From an uncultured Collinsella sp. (GTDB taxonomy: Bacteria; Actinomycetota; Coriobacteriia; Coriobacteriales; Coriobacteriaceae), in the NCBI GenBank assembly GCA_900546115.1, contig URBQ01000020.1, positions 1 to 45,321 of the forward strand: 45,321 nt of DNA. Reading direction: 5' to 3'. The notes below the pieces were generated by a model that was not told the DNA's origin, did not search any database, and saw only the letters and a program-made list of their open reading frames with translations. Shown piece after piece: positions 31,832-39,384 of the stretch. The position numbers and the translations under genes were made by a program. Each line of letters opens with the position of its first letter. Position 1 is the stretch's first letter.

Positions 31832-32854
31832 ATGGCGCAGATGAGAATCAAGGACATTGCCGCCGAGGCGGGCGTGAGCCCGGCCACGGTCTCGCGCTAT
31901 CTCAACAACCGCCCCGGGCAGATGACCGAGGAAACTCGCGCGCGCATCGCGGCGGTTATCGAGCGCACCGGCTATCGCCCACGTGCCGCCGCGCGCAATC
32001 TGCGCAGCTCGCGTACCAACCTCATCGGCGTGATCCTGGCCGACATCGCTAACCCGTTCTCCAGCGCCATGCTCGAAGGGCTTTCCGCCAGTGCCGCCGC
32101 GCGCGGCTGCTCGCTTATGACTGCCATTAGCGGCAACGACCCCGCCAAGGAGGCAGAGTCGCTCACCAGACTTATCGATGCCGGCGTGGACGGCCTGGTC
32201 GTCAACACCTGCGGAGGCAACGACAAGGCGATCGCCGCGGCAGCGGGACGCTTGCCCGTCGTGCTGCTCGACCGCGATGTTGCCGACGGTGGCATCGATC
32301 TGGTGACCTCTAACAACCGCGAGCTGGTTGCCGGCCTGGTAGACGCCTTGGCCGCTGCTGGCAGCGAGCGCCTGTGCCTGCTCACCGAGGCAAGCGATGA
32401 CAGCCCCGTGCGTCGCGAGCGCGCCGAGGCCTTTGCCGACGAGCTCTCGCGCCGCGGCCTTGCGGGTGAGGTCGTTACCCTGGCCGACGGTGGTGCCACG
32501 GGTGTCAGCCGTCTGGACGGAGCTATCCGTGACTATGCGGGTAAAAAGCTCGGCCTCATTGCCGTCAACGGCTTGGTTTTCCTGCGTCTGACCGAGGCGC
32601 TGGCCCAGCTGGGGCCCTCGTTGCCGGCGGGTCTCAAGATTGCAACGTTTGACGACTATCCCTGGAACCACGTCCTCTTTGGCGGTGTGACCACGGCCGC
32701 GCAAGACACCCTTACCATTGCCGAGCGCGTAGTCGAGCGCCTGTCCGAGCGTATCGACATCGTTACCACTACGGTGGGCGATGCCGCAAAGCTCGCCCCC
32801 AAGCGCATCGAGATCCCCGGCCACATCGAACACCGCGCCTCGACCTCGCGCTAA
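31832..32854 (+). CDS. LacI-family transcriptional regulator
   Basis: 340-residue sugar-type repressor. The N-terminal helix-turn-helix is MRIKDIAAEAGVSPATVSRY with a hinge ending RPRAAARNLRSSRTNLIGVI. A periplasmic-binding-protein-like sensor domain (about 60-335) includes LADIANPFSSAMLEGL and DGLVVNTCGGN. The start at ATG 31832 (MAQMRIKDI) fits family N-termini; the extension to 31784 adds an unneeded leader. No sugar transport or catabolic gene adjoins it, so its regulon cannot be inferred. The next gene, the GS-fold gene, starts 134 bases later with its own promoter. Confidence 0.9.
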   Translation: MAQMRIKDIAAEAGVSPATVSRYLNNRPGQMTEETRARIAAVIERTGYRPRAAARNLRSSRTNLIGVILADIANPFSSAMLEGLSASAAARGCSLMTAISGNDPAKEAESLTRLIDAGVDGLVVNTCGGNDKAIAAAAGRLPVVLLDRDVADGGIDLVTSNNRELVAGLVDALAAAGSERLCLLTEASDDSPVRRERAEAFADELSRRGLAGEVVTLADGGATGVSRLDGAIRDYAGKKLGLIAVNGLVFLRLTEALAQLGPSLPAGLKIATFDDYPWNHVLFGGVTTAAQDTLTIAERVVERLSERIDIVTTTVGDAAKLAPKRIEIPGHIEHRASTSR

Positions 32855-32907
32855 CTACTCGTTCGCAACTGCCTGTTCGCGCACGTTTTTTGAGCGCTTG
32901 ATACGCT

Positions 32908-32941
32908 TTAACCCTGCGGAAACATTTTTCTGCGATAGTAT
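32908..32941 (+). promoter_or_regulatory. GlnR-type box and promoter of the glutamine-synthetase-fold gene
   Basis: TTAAC-CCTGCG-GAAAC (32908-32923) fits the actinobacterial GlnR box (gTnAC, six bases, GaAAC) at all but the first base. It lies 66-81 bases before the start codon at 32989. TAGTAT at 32936-32941 is a likely -10 element, so the box overlaps or adjoins the -35 position. A GlnR-like regulator is encoded immediately downstream of the GS-fold gene. The protein-site pairing is inference. Confidence 0.5.
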
Positions 32942-32988
32942 CTGCGATATAGACCAGTCGAAACCCGCCCGAAAGAAAGGGGAGCGAC

Positions 32989-34326
32989 ATGAACCAGCAG
33001 AACATCGATTACGTACTCCGCTCCGTAGAGCAGCGTGATATCCGCTTTGTGCGTCTGTGGTTTGTCGACATTCTCGGCCGCCTCAAAAACTTTGCTATTA
33101 GCCCCGAGGACCTCGAGGTCGCATTTGAGGAGGGCATTGGCTTTGACGGCTCGGCCATCGAGGGCTTTGCCACGCCCGAGGAAGCCGATATGCTGGCGTT
33201 CCCCGATGCCTCGACCTTCCAGATTCTGCCGTGGCGCCCGAGCCACAACGGCGTCGCCCGCGTGTTCTGCGACGTGTGCACTCCCGATCGCAAGCCGTTT
33301 GCCGGCGACCCGCGCGATGCCCTGCGCCGCATGTTCCGCAAGGCCGAGAAGGCTGGCTATCTGCTCAACGTGGGCGCTGAGCTGGAGTATTACTACTTCC
33401 CCGACGAGCACACGCCCGAGCCGCTCGACAACGTGGGCTACTTCGATCTTTCGGTGAGCGATGCCGCTCGCGACCTGCGTCGTAACACGGTCCTCACGCT
33501 CGAGAAGATGTCCGTGCCCGTGGAGTACACCTTCCACGCCGCCGGTCGCTCACAGCACGGCATGAGCCTGCGCCACGCCGAGGCCCTGAGCATGTCCGAC
33601 GCCATTACCACGGCCAAGCTCATCATTAAGCAGCAGGCTTACGAGAGCGGCTGCCACGCCTCCTTTATGCCCAAGCCGCTGGCGGGCGAGGACGGCAGCG
33701 CCATGTTTTTGCATCAGTCGCTGTTCGACCATGACGGCAACAACGTCTTTTGGGGCGAGGGCGACGAGAAGTACCATCTCTCCGACGTCGCCAAGCACTA
33801 TATGGCCGGTATCTTGGCGCACGCGCGCGAGATTAGCGCCATCACCAACCCCACGGTCAATTCGTACAAGCGCATCACCACGGGCGGCGACTCCGTGCCG
33901 CAGTACGCCACGTGGGGCCTGCGCAACCGCGCAAGCATGATCCGCATCCCGGTCTACAAGCCCGGCAAGCAGCTTTCCACACGCATTGAGCTTCGCAGCC
34001 CCGATCCCATGGCTAACCCGTATCTGGTCAACGCCGTCACGCTGGCGGCTGGTCTCGACGGCATCGAGCGCAAGCTGGAGCTCCCGCCCGAGGCAACGGC
34101 CGAGACGCTCAAGCTCACCGGCCGTCAGATGCTCGAGGCCGGTTACGCGCCGCTGCCGCGCTCGCTCAAAGAGGCGCTCGACGTGTTTGAGGACTCGCAG
34201 TTTATGAAGGATGCCCTCGGCGAGCACATCCATAGCTTCTTCCTCAAAAAGAAGCGCGACGAGTGGCATAAGTTTGAGTCCACGATCACCGAATGGGAGA
34301 TCAAGCACTACCTGGCGAACTCCTAA
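32989..34326 (+). CDS. Glutamine-synthetase-fold protein, divergent, with altered metal-binding residues
   Basis: 445 residues, collinear with type I glutamine synthetase (GSI-alpha length). Conserved: FDGSAIEGF (52-60), ELE (131-133), FMPKPL, NPTVNSYKR (287-295), the ATP/phosphate Arg region RNRASMIRIP and RIELRSPDP (332-340). Against Bacillus GlnA, HHEVAPGQHE aligns with FHAAGRSQHG (182-191). The two metal-ligand glutamates thus become Ala184 and Gly191. GSGMH aligns with GSAMF, so the metal-ligand His becomes Phe240. The usual ammonia-forming chemistry is therefore doubtful. It may be a regulatory pseudo-enzyme, or a ligase with another substrate or metal mode. AAAGGGGAG precedes the ATG. 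A GlnR-like gene follows 50 bases on. Confidence 0.88.
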   Translation: MNQQNIDYVLRSVEQRDIRFVRLWFVDILGRLKNFAISPEDLEVAFEEGIGFDGSAIEGFATPEEADMLAFPDASTFQILPWRPSHNGVARVFCDVCTPDRKPFAGDPRDALRRMFRKAEKAGYLLNVGAELEYYYFPDEHTPEPLDNVGYFDLSVSDAARDLRRNTVLTLEKMSVPVEYTFHAAGRSQHGMSLRHAEALSMSDAITTAKLIIKQQAYESGCHASFMPKPLAGEDGSAMFLHQSLFDHDGNNVFWGEGDEKYHLSDVAKHYMAGILAHAREISAITNPTVNSYKRITTGGDSVPQYATWGLRNRASMIRIPVYKPGKQLSTRIELRSPDPMANPYLVNAVTLAAGLDGIERKLELPPEATAETLKLTGRQMLEAGYAPLPRSLKEALDVFEDSQFMKDALGEHIHSFFLKKKRDEWHKFESTITEWEIKHYLANS

Positions 34327-34376
34327 TCGCGCTGGCTTGTCCCAGTACGATTGAGCTCATTTCTTTGGAGGCCGAT

Positions 34377-35039
34377 ATGTCCGAAAAGAGTGCCCTGTTC
34401 ATGGCGCGCACGACGCGCTTCCACGAGTTTGCCCGCAGCTTGACGACCACCCTGGGTGTCGAGGTGAGTCTGGCCACCCCCGATTCGCCAACTGCGGCGC
34501 ACGACTTTGACCTGCTGATCCTCGATTCCGATGGCATCCGCAGCGACCGCATCGATCAGATTGCCAAGTGGCTCGACGATCGCGGCGGTGTTCCCATGCT
34601 GGTGATCGTCGACGACGAGGCGCTCGGCACCCTGCGCCTGCCGAATCATGCGCATGCCGACTTTGTATGTCCCACGGCGACGCCCAACGAGCTCAAGGCT
34701 CGTGCACAGCGTCTGATGGGCGAGGAGGAGCCCGTCGCCTCCGATGATGTGCTCAACATCGATAACCTTGAGATCAACCTGGCCACCTACCAGGTGACAC
34801 TCGATAGCGAGCCCATTGACCTGACGCTGATGGAGTACTCGCTGCTGAGTTTTTTGGCGACGCATCCCAACCGCGCCTACAGCCGCGAGGTACTGCTGCA
34901 CCGCGTGTGGGGCTTTGAGTACTGCGGCGGTACGCGCACCGTCGACGTGCATATCCGACGCATCCGCTCCAAGGTGGGCCCGCAGATCGCGGCGCACATC
35001 ACCACCGTCCGCGGCGTGGGCTATCTGTTTAAGGACTAG
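34377..35039 (+). CDS. Atypical OmpR-type orphan regulator, GlnR-like
   Basis: 220 residues. The C-terminal winged helix is a standard Trans_reg_C domain (LDSEPIDLTLMEYSLLSFL, SREVLLHRVWGFEY, RTVDVHIRRIRSKV, VRGVGYLF). The N-terminal receiver-like domain keeps an Asp (Asp50, LLILDSD) but lacks the N-terminal acidic pair and the conserved Lys: the DYxxKPF segment reads ADFVCPTATP. Phosphorylation control is therefore unlikely, as in actinobacterial GlnR. No kinase is adjacent. TTGGAGG at about 34365-34371 sets ATG 34377. Linkage to the GS-fold gene and the GlnR-type box suggests nitrogen control. A generic winged-helix regulator is the alternative. Confidence 0.85.
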   Translation: MSEKSALFMARTTRFHEFARSLTTTLGVEVSLATPDSPTAAHDFDLLILDSDGIRSDRIDQIAKWLDDRGGVPMLVIVDDEALGTLRLPNHAHADFVCPTATPNELKARAQRLMGEEEPVASDDVLNIDNLEINLATYQVTLDSEPIDLTLMEYSLLSFLATHPNRAYSREVLLHRVWGFEYCGGTRTVDVHIRRIRSKVGPQIAAHITTVRGVGYLFKD

Positions 35040-35062
35040 CAAGTAAATAGAGGGCAATGTGA

Positions 35063-35096
35063 GGGTACCGGAGATTTCTCCAGTACCCTTTTCTCG
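35063..35096 (+). terminator. Terminator after the GlnR-like gene
   Basis: GGGTACCGGAGA (35063-35074) pairs with TCTCCAGTACCC (35077-35088) with one mismatch, followed by TTTTCTCGTTT. The 130 bases after it, up to the next gene, are AT-rich and probably contain that gene's promoter; I cannot fix the hexamers. Confidence 0.8.
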
Positions 35097-35223
35097 TTTA
35101 GGGCGAAAAGAAGACCTTTCACCGATTAAAAGTGTGTCAGTAAAAACAATATCAAACGTATAACACTATCTAGAGAATATCATTTAGTTACCGTATCTCC
35201 CTACTACACGGATGGAGGAAGAA

Positions 35224-36351
35224 ATGCGTTATTCGAGAAAGGTGATTGTCGGATTCATAGTGTTGCTTGCCGCCCTGATGTCTCCAAGGTTGGTTTTTGG
35301 AGACGACGACTTGGTCCGTGTCACACCGCAAATAGCTGTGGAGCAAGCGCAGGCTTTCTTTGATGATGTATCGGATGAGCCGGTGACCGCTTGTGACCCA
35401 GTAAAAATGGTGAATTCCGATGGGGAATCAATCGGGTATATCGTTCGTGCGAAGCGGGATGACGTTAACTATGGCTACGTCGTATTTGATTCAGAGCGAT
35501 CTTGGTGGATCAGCGAATACTGCTTGGCTCCGAACGCTCTTTTACCTATCGAGAGTGCAAGCGAAGAAATTGCACTCCTCGCATCCTCGGATAACGTCGT
35601 TGCGTTAAAGATTGACGAGCTAACTGTTGGCGTTGCCGACTTAGATAAAAACATTGTTTTAGACGCAAGTGGAAAAAAAGTACCAAATAAATTGTCCTCG
35701 GGAGGCAATCGCAGCGGATCGCCGGAACATTTCGATGACGTTTTTGTATCTGCCAAGGATTTGTATAAACAGGGATATGTTGTTGATGCGAGCAAAACGG
35801 TTTCGGGAATAATAACGCCAACGCAAACAGAAGTTATCAAAGAAACGGGGACTTATGCTTGCGCTGTTTCGGCAATGTTTGCAGTTAGCAGTCACTATGT
35901 GACTTTGAACCGCCTTAAATTGTCCGATTTATACTCGGAGCTTTGGAGGCTGTCGGGGACATGGGAAGAAGAAGAAAAGAAATATGATCAAGCGACTGGT
36001 CTGTACTTTACTCAAGGCAAGACTTCTCCTGATAAACCCGATCCGGCCTTAAAGGAGTTTTGTGCAAGACGAGGCAAGGAGCTTGAGACGTCATTCGTTT
36101 GGTATCCGTCATGGGATTCCTTTAGGGTGAATACCGACTCGGGGAATCTGAGTATTTTCTCTGGAAGGCTCCGGTCAAATGGCAGCGGGCACGCAATGGC
36201 AGTTGTGGGCTACGTGGCAATGCATAACACATACTCGAATGCCAAGAAGTACCTGCTTGTTGTTTGGAATGGATGGACAAACCAGCTACAGTTTCTTCCA
36301 TATGACGTATCAATTTACACGTCTCACGATGGCACATATTGCAAGGGTTGA
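35224..36351 (+). CDS. Secreted papain-like protein (C10/C39-type peptidase candidate)
   Basis: 375-residue exported protein. A signal peptide (MRYSRKVIVGFIVLLAALM, ending near residue 26) is followed by a propeptide-like region with YGYVVFDSERSWWISEY. A possible catalytic Cys213 lies in GTYACAVSAMFAV, His323 in GSGHAMAVVGY, and VVWNGW near 346-351. The Cys-His-Asn/Trp order and the distances resemble streptopain-like (C10) or C39-like papain-fold peptidases. That is a motif-level guess; activity is unproven. GGAGG at 35214-35218 favours ATG 35224 over 35212. GC content is lower than the flanks. First of three genes with short spacing; the next start overlaps or nearly abuts the stop. Confidence 0.65.
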   Translation: MRYSRKVIVGFIVLLAALMSPRLVFGDDDLVRVTPQIAVEQAQAFFDDVSDEPVTACDPVKMVNSDGESIGYIVRAKRDDVNYGYVVFDSERSWWISEYCLAPNALLPIESASEEIALLASSDNVVALKIDELTVGVADLDKNIVLDASGKKVPNKLSSGGNRSGSPEHFDDVFVSAKDLYKQGYVVDASKTVSGIITPTQTEVIKETGTYACAVSAMFAVSSHYVTLNRLKLSDLYSELWRLSGTWEEEEKKYDQATGLYFTQGKTSPDKPDPALKEFCARRGKELETSFVWYPSWDSFRVNTDSGNLSIFSGRLRSNGSGHAMAVVGYVAMHNTYSNAKKYLLVVWNGWTNQLQFLPYDVSIYTSHDGTYCKG

Positions 36352-36359
36352 TTGTACTC

Positions 36360-36716
36360 GTGAACGGCGACAAGTTCATTCGAAGGGCAATGCTCCTATT
36401 GGTGCTTTCCTTTGCTTTGCTCACCGCAGCGAGCTTCTTTCTGTTAAGGGCGACTAATGGGGGAGAAAACGACACGGTTGTTGCAGTCGAGGTGCGCGCT
36501 CTATCGGATGTTCATAACGGGCAATTTGAGGCGCTTATGCCAAGTGGTTGCCGTAAGAGAATCGATATGCGCCGTAAGTCAAGTTCCGGATATGTCTCAG
36601 GGTTGAAAGCAGGTGATAAATGGATTCTAGTTTTTGTGGAAGATAAGGAACTTGACGGGACTGTTCTGTATCCCCATTCAGCTGAGAAAGTCAAATCAAG
36701 TAGACAAGGGGAATGA
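36360..36716 (+). CDS. Small single-span membrane protein of unknown function
   Basis: About 118 residues. A basic N-terminus and one transmembrane segment (MLLLVLSFALLTAASFFLL) are followed by an extracellular-type domain with VVAVEVRALSDVHNGQFEAL and GLKAGDKWILVFVEDKEL. I recognise no family. The GTG at 36360 is used as start, nine bases after the previous stop. An alternative TTG at 36348 overlaps that stop (TTGA), and AAGGG at 36344-36348 could serve the GTG. Being between the papain-like gene and the exported protein, it is probably part of one secretion-linked operon. Confidence 0.55.
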   Translation: MNGDKFIRRAMLLLVLSFALLTAASFFLLRATNGGENDTVVAVEVRALSDVHNGQFEALMPSGCRKRIDMRRKSSSGYVSGLKAGDKWILVFVEDKELDGTVLYPHSAEKVKSSRQGE

Positions 36717-36719
36717 AGA

Positions 36720-37304
36720 ATGATTGATAGAAAGCAGTTCTTAGGTCTGATGGCGGGGGCTCCTATTTTGATGCGAGCCGGGATGGCAGAAGCCGTGGAG
36801 TTGCCGGACGCTCAGAAGCGATTGACGCTCGTGGTCGACACGGTGGTCAGAGATGAAAATGGCAATGAAAAAACGCGAACAAGAAGCAGAGAGACTATTT
36901 TCACGCCAGAGAGCAAAACTGTGTCTGCCGACGCTATGGCCGGTGATGTCATAACAATCCAGAGGGAATCAGACGAAACGTTGCCGCTGCTTGCCAAGAT
37001 TGAGCTCACAGTCGCTTATTATAACGATAAAACAGAAATTGAGATTCGTTCCGGAAAGTACTCGATAGTCCAAATCGATCCGCTTGTGATGTATGCAAAC
37101 GCTTGGTACGCGCTCATGCAGAAGGATAAATACGTGATGAATAACTTCACGGAAAGCGAAGCATCATATGAAACGGGGTGGGAGCCAACGCCATACGACG
37201 CGGAGAAAGATAAGTGGACGTGCGGATCAGGCATGGGCGCGACGATTACGGACTTCATTAACGATTCAACATATAGCTTTGCTATCGACTGTTATATCGA
37301 ATAG
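36720..37304 (+). CDS. Exported protein of unknown function
   Basis: 194 residues. The N-terminus MIDRKQFLGLMAGAPILM then RAGMAEA resembles a signal peptide with a short hydrophobic core. The mature part is charged with several beta-strand-like stretches (RLTLVVDTVVRDENG, KIELTVAYYNDKTEIEI) and two late cysteines (TCGSGMG, CYIE). I recognise no family. It starts three bases after the previous stop. AT-richer codon use matches the two upstream genes and differs from htrA, suggesting that the three genes were acquired together. Possible roles include substrate, inhibitor or partner of the papain-like protein; none is shown by sequence. Confidence 0.6.
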   Translation: MIDRKQFLGLMAGAPILMRAGMAEAVELPDAQKRLTLVVDTVVRDENGNEKTRTRSRETIFTPESKTVSADAMAGDVITIQRESDETLPLLAKIELTVAYYNDKTEIEIRSGKYSIVQIDPLVMYANAWYALMQKDKYVMNNFTESEASYETGWEPTPYDAEKDKWTCGSGMGATITDFINDSTYSFAIDCYIE

Positions 37305-37423
37305 ACATGACGGCATAAAACGAATTGGCCTATAAGCATGTCATTACTTAAGCAAAGCTGAAATCTTGGCATCTAGTGCTCGGGACTGCCCAGCTTGGGG
37401 TACAACTCAACGTGAACAATGAT

Positions 37424-37450
37424 GGCCCGCCACATGTTTGGCGGGCCTTT
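37424..37450 (+). terminator. Hairpin upstream of htrA (terminator of the exported-protein cassette)
   Basis: GGCCCGCCA (37424-37432) and TGGCGGGCC (37439-37447) pair perfectly and are followed by TTT. It lies 27 bases before the htrA start, so it may be the cassette terminator or part of the htrA leader. Confidence 0.6.
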
Positions 37451-37476
37451 GGTTATTTGACGAAAGGATCGCAGCT

Positions 37477-38937
37477 ATGAGCGAGAACGATTCCCAGCGT
37501 CCCCAGGATGCGGGCAACGCCGGCGAGACCCAACAGCAGCCGCGTGTGCAGGTAGAGTCGACGCCTGCCGACAGCAACATTCCCTACGTGCAGGCCTACG
37601 ACACGCAGACCGGAAAGCCGCTGGGCAGCCAGCAGGTTGTAAACAAGCACACAGTGGTCAAGACTAAGACCAAAAAGCTGCCGATCTTTATTACGGCACT
37701 CGCCGGCTGTGCCTGCGGCGCCCTGCTGGTCATTGCGCTCATTATGAGTGGCACGCTCAACATTGGCGGCGGAAAGAATGCCGTGACGGCGGGTGCTTCG
37801 GGTTCATCGACGCAAAAGATTACGATTGATTCCGAGGACACCACGCTGGCCGAGGCCGTTTCTGCCAAGGCGTTGCCCTCCGTGGTTTCCATTACCGCCA
37901 CTTCGAGCGGCAGCCAGAATGGCTCGCTTTCGCAGTCTGCCGACGAGTCGGACAGCTCGGGCAGCGTCGGCTCGGGCGTGGTGCTCGATACCGAGGGCCA
38001 CATCCTCACTAACAACCACGTGGTCGATGGCTATGACCAGTACGTGGTGACCATGGATGACGGCACCACCTACGAGGCCGAGTTCGTGGGCAACGACGCT
38101 TCGAGCGACCTGGCCGTCATCAAGCTCAAGGACGCAGACGCCTCCAAGCTCACGCCGATTGAGATCGGTGATTCCTCCAAGCTCAACGTGGGCGAGTGGG
38201 TCATGGCGATTGGCTCGCCGTTCGGCAACGAGCAGTCTGTCTCCACGGGTATCGTCTCGGCGCTCTATCGCTCCACGGCCATGAGCTCTGCCAACGGTAA
38301 CACCATCTATGCCAACATGATCCAGACCGATGCCGCCATCAACCCGGGCAACTCCGGCGGCGCGCTCGTTAACGATAACGGCGAGCTTGTGGGTATCAAC
38401 TCGCTCATCGAGAGCTACTCGGGCTCCAGCTCGGGCGTGGGCTTTGCCATTCCGGTCAACTATGCCAAGAACATTGCCGACCAGATTATCGACGGCAAGA
38501 CGCCGGTGCATCCGTACATGGGCGCTACGCTTTCGAGCGTCAACGCGCTCAACGCCCGCACCAACAAGCTGAGCACCGATAGCGGCGCGTATGTGGCGAG
38601 CGTCGTTGAGGATGGTCCTGCTGCCAAGGCCGGCATTCAGGAGGGCGATGTCATCACCAAGCTGGGCGACGACGAGATCACGAGCGCCGATGGCCTGATC
38701 ATCGCACTGCGCAGCCACGAGGTGGGCGAGAAGGTCGAAATCACGCTCATGCGCGGCAAGGAAGAGAAGAAGGTCACTGTCGAGCTGGGCTCCGACGAGG
38801 AGCTGCAGAACCAGCAGCAGGACGACAGCGCGACCGATACCGGCAACGGCGGTATTACCGACGAGCAGCTGCGCCAGTACCTGGAGGAGCTGCTCGGCCA
38901 GCAAGGCCAGGGGCAAGGCCACGGCCAGGGCTACTAA
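37477..38937 (+). CDS. htrA: HtrA/DegP-like membrane-anchored serine protease
   Basis: 486 residues. The cytosolic Gln/Thr-rich N-terminus is followed by one transmembrane helix (about 67-92, PIFITALAGCACGALLVIAL). The trypsin-like domain has catalytic His181 (TNNHVV), Asp211 (SSDLAVI) and Ser293 (GNSGGAL). One PDZ domain spans about 370-455 (GAYVASVVEDGPAAKAGIQEG). The tail is Gln/Gly-rich (QQGQGQGHGQGY). This family degrades misfolded exported proteins. GAAAGG upstream sets ATG 37477; the extension to 37438 has no ribosome site. Terminator at 38964-39004. Confidence 0.94.
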   Translation: MSENDSQRPQDAGNAGETQQQPRVQVESTPADSNIPYVQAYDTQTGKPLGSQQVVNKHTVVKTKTKKLPIFITALAGCACGALLVIALIMSGTLNIGGGKNAVTAGASGSSTQKITIDSEDTTLAEAVSAKALPSVVSITATSSGSQNGSLSQSADESDSSGSVGSGVVLDTEGHILTNNHVVDGYDQYVVTMDDGTTYEAEFVGNDASSDLAVIKLKDADASKLTPIEIGDSSKLNVGEWVMAIGSPFGNEQSVSTGIVSALYRSTAMSSANGNTIYANMIQTDAAINPGNSGGALVNDNGELVGINSLIESYSGSSSGVGFAIPVNYAKNIADQIIDGKTPVHPYMGATLSSVNALNARTNKLSTDSGAYVASVVEDGPAAKAGIQEGDVITKLGDDEITSADGLIIALRSHEVGEKVEITLMRGKEEKKVTVELGSDEELQNQQQDDSATDTGNGGITDEQLRQYLEELLGQQGQGQGHGQGY

Positions 38938-38963
38938 CGAGCCGTTTCGCACATACCGAAGCC

Positions 38964-39004
38964 AGAGGGGCTGTCCCGCCAACGCGGGGCAGCCCCTCTT
39001 TTCG
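38964..39004 (+). terminator. Terminator after htrA
   Basis: GAGGGGCTGTCCCGC (38965-38979) pairs with GCGGGGCAGCCCCTC (38984-38998) with one wobble, followed by TTTT (38999-39002). Confidence 0.85.
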
Positions 39005-39007
39005 TAC

Positions 39008-39038
39008 TGATCCCTTGGGGACGGAGGAAAACGGATCA
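39008..39038. repeat. Short inverted repeat TGATCC…GGATCA around GGGGACGGAGGAAAAC
   Basis: TGATCC (39008-39013) and GGATCA (39033-39038) are complementary, and a CTTGGGG segment follows each GATC half, giving a direct repeat as well. It looks like a dispersed intergenic element. No gene lies here. Confidence 0.4.
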
Positions 39039-39074
39039 CTTGGGGCTGACAAGGGGCCTGGTTCGGAATGGTCT

Positions 39075-39275
39075 GGACAGTTAGTTCAGATACGTATAAA
39101 TCTGGGGCAGCTTGGGATGCGTTTTGAGCAATTATTGATTGGGATGGGGCTTGAATGGGTGTTTGGGAGGGAGAACGGGACGTTTACATGGTCTCGAGGA
39201 GCCCAAATTAGTTGAAACAGGGGTGTTCGTGCCTGATTCAGCTCTAGCATTTATACGTATCTGAACTAACTGTCC
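39075..39275. mobile_element. MITE-like element with perfect 27-bp terminal inverted repeats
   Basis: The left end 39075-39101 (GGACAGTTAGTTCAGATACG, then TATAAAT) is the exact complement of the right end 39249-39275. Weaker pairing extends outward to about 39063 and 39287 (CTGTCCA…CCATTCCGA against CTGTCCA…CCAATCCGA), giving arms near 38 bases with about four mismatches. The 147-base centre has no convincing reading frame. No target-site duplication is obvious. It lies alone between htrA and ligA. Confidence 0.7.
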
Positions 39276-39384
39276 ACCCCAATCCGACGGCTGCCGATTC
39301 GGTGCGGTTTGAGACCGCTATTCGGCCTCATTGCGACCGGTGGTACTCTAGTATCCGTTTGAAATCGAGCGAAGGAGTGCCGCT

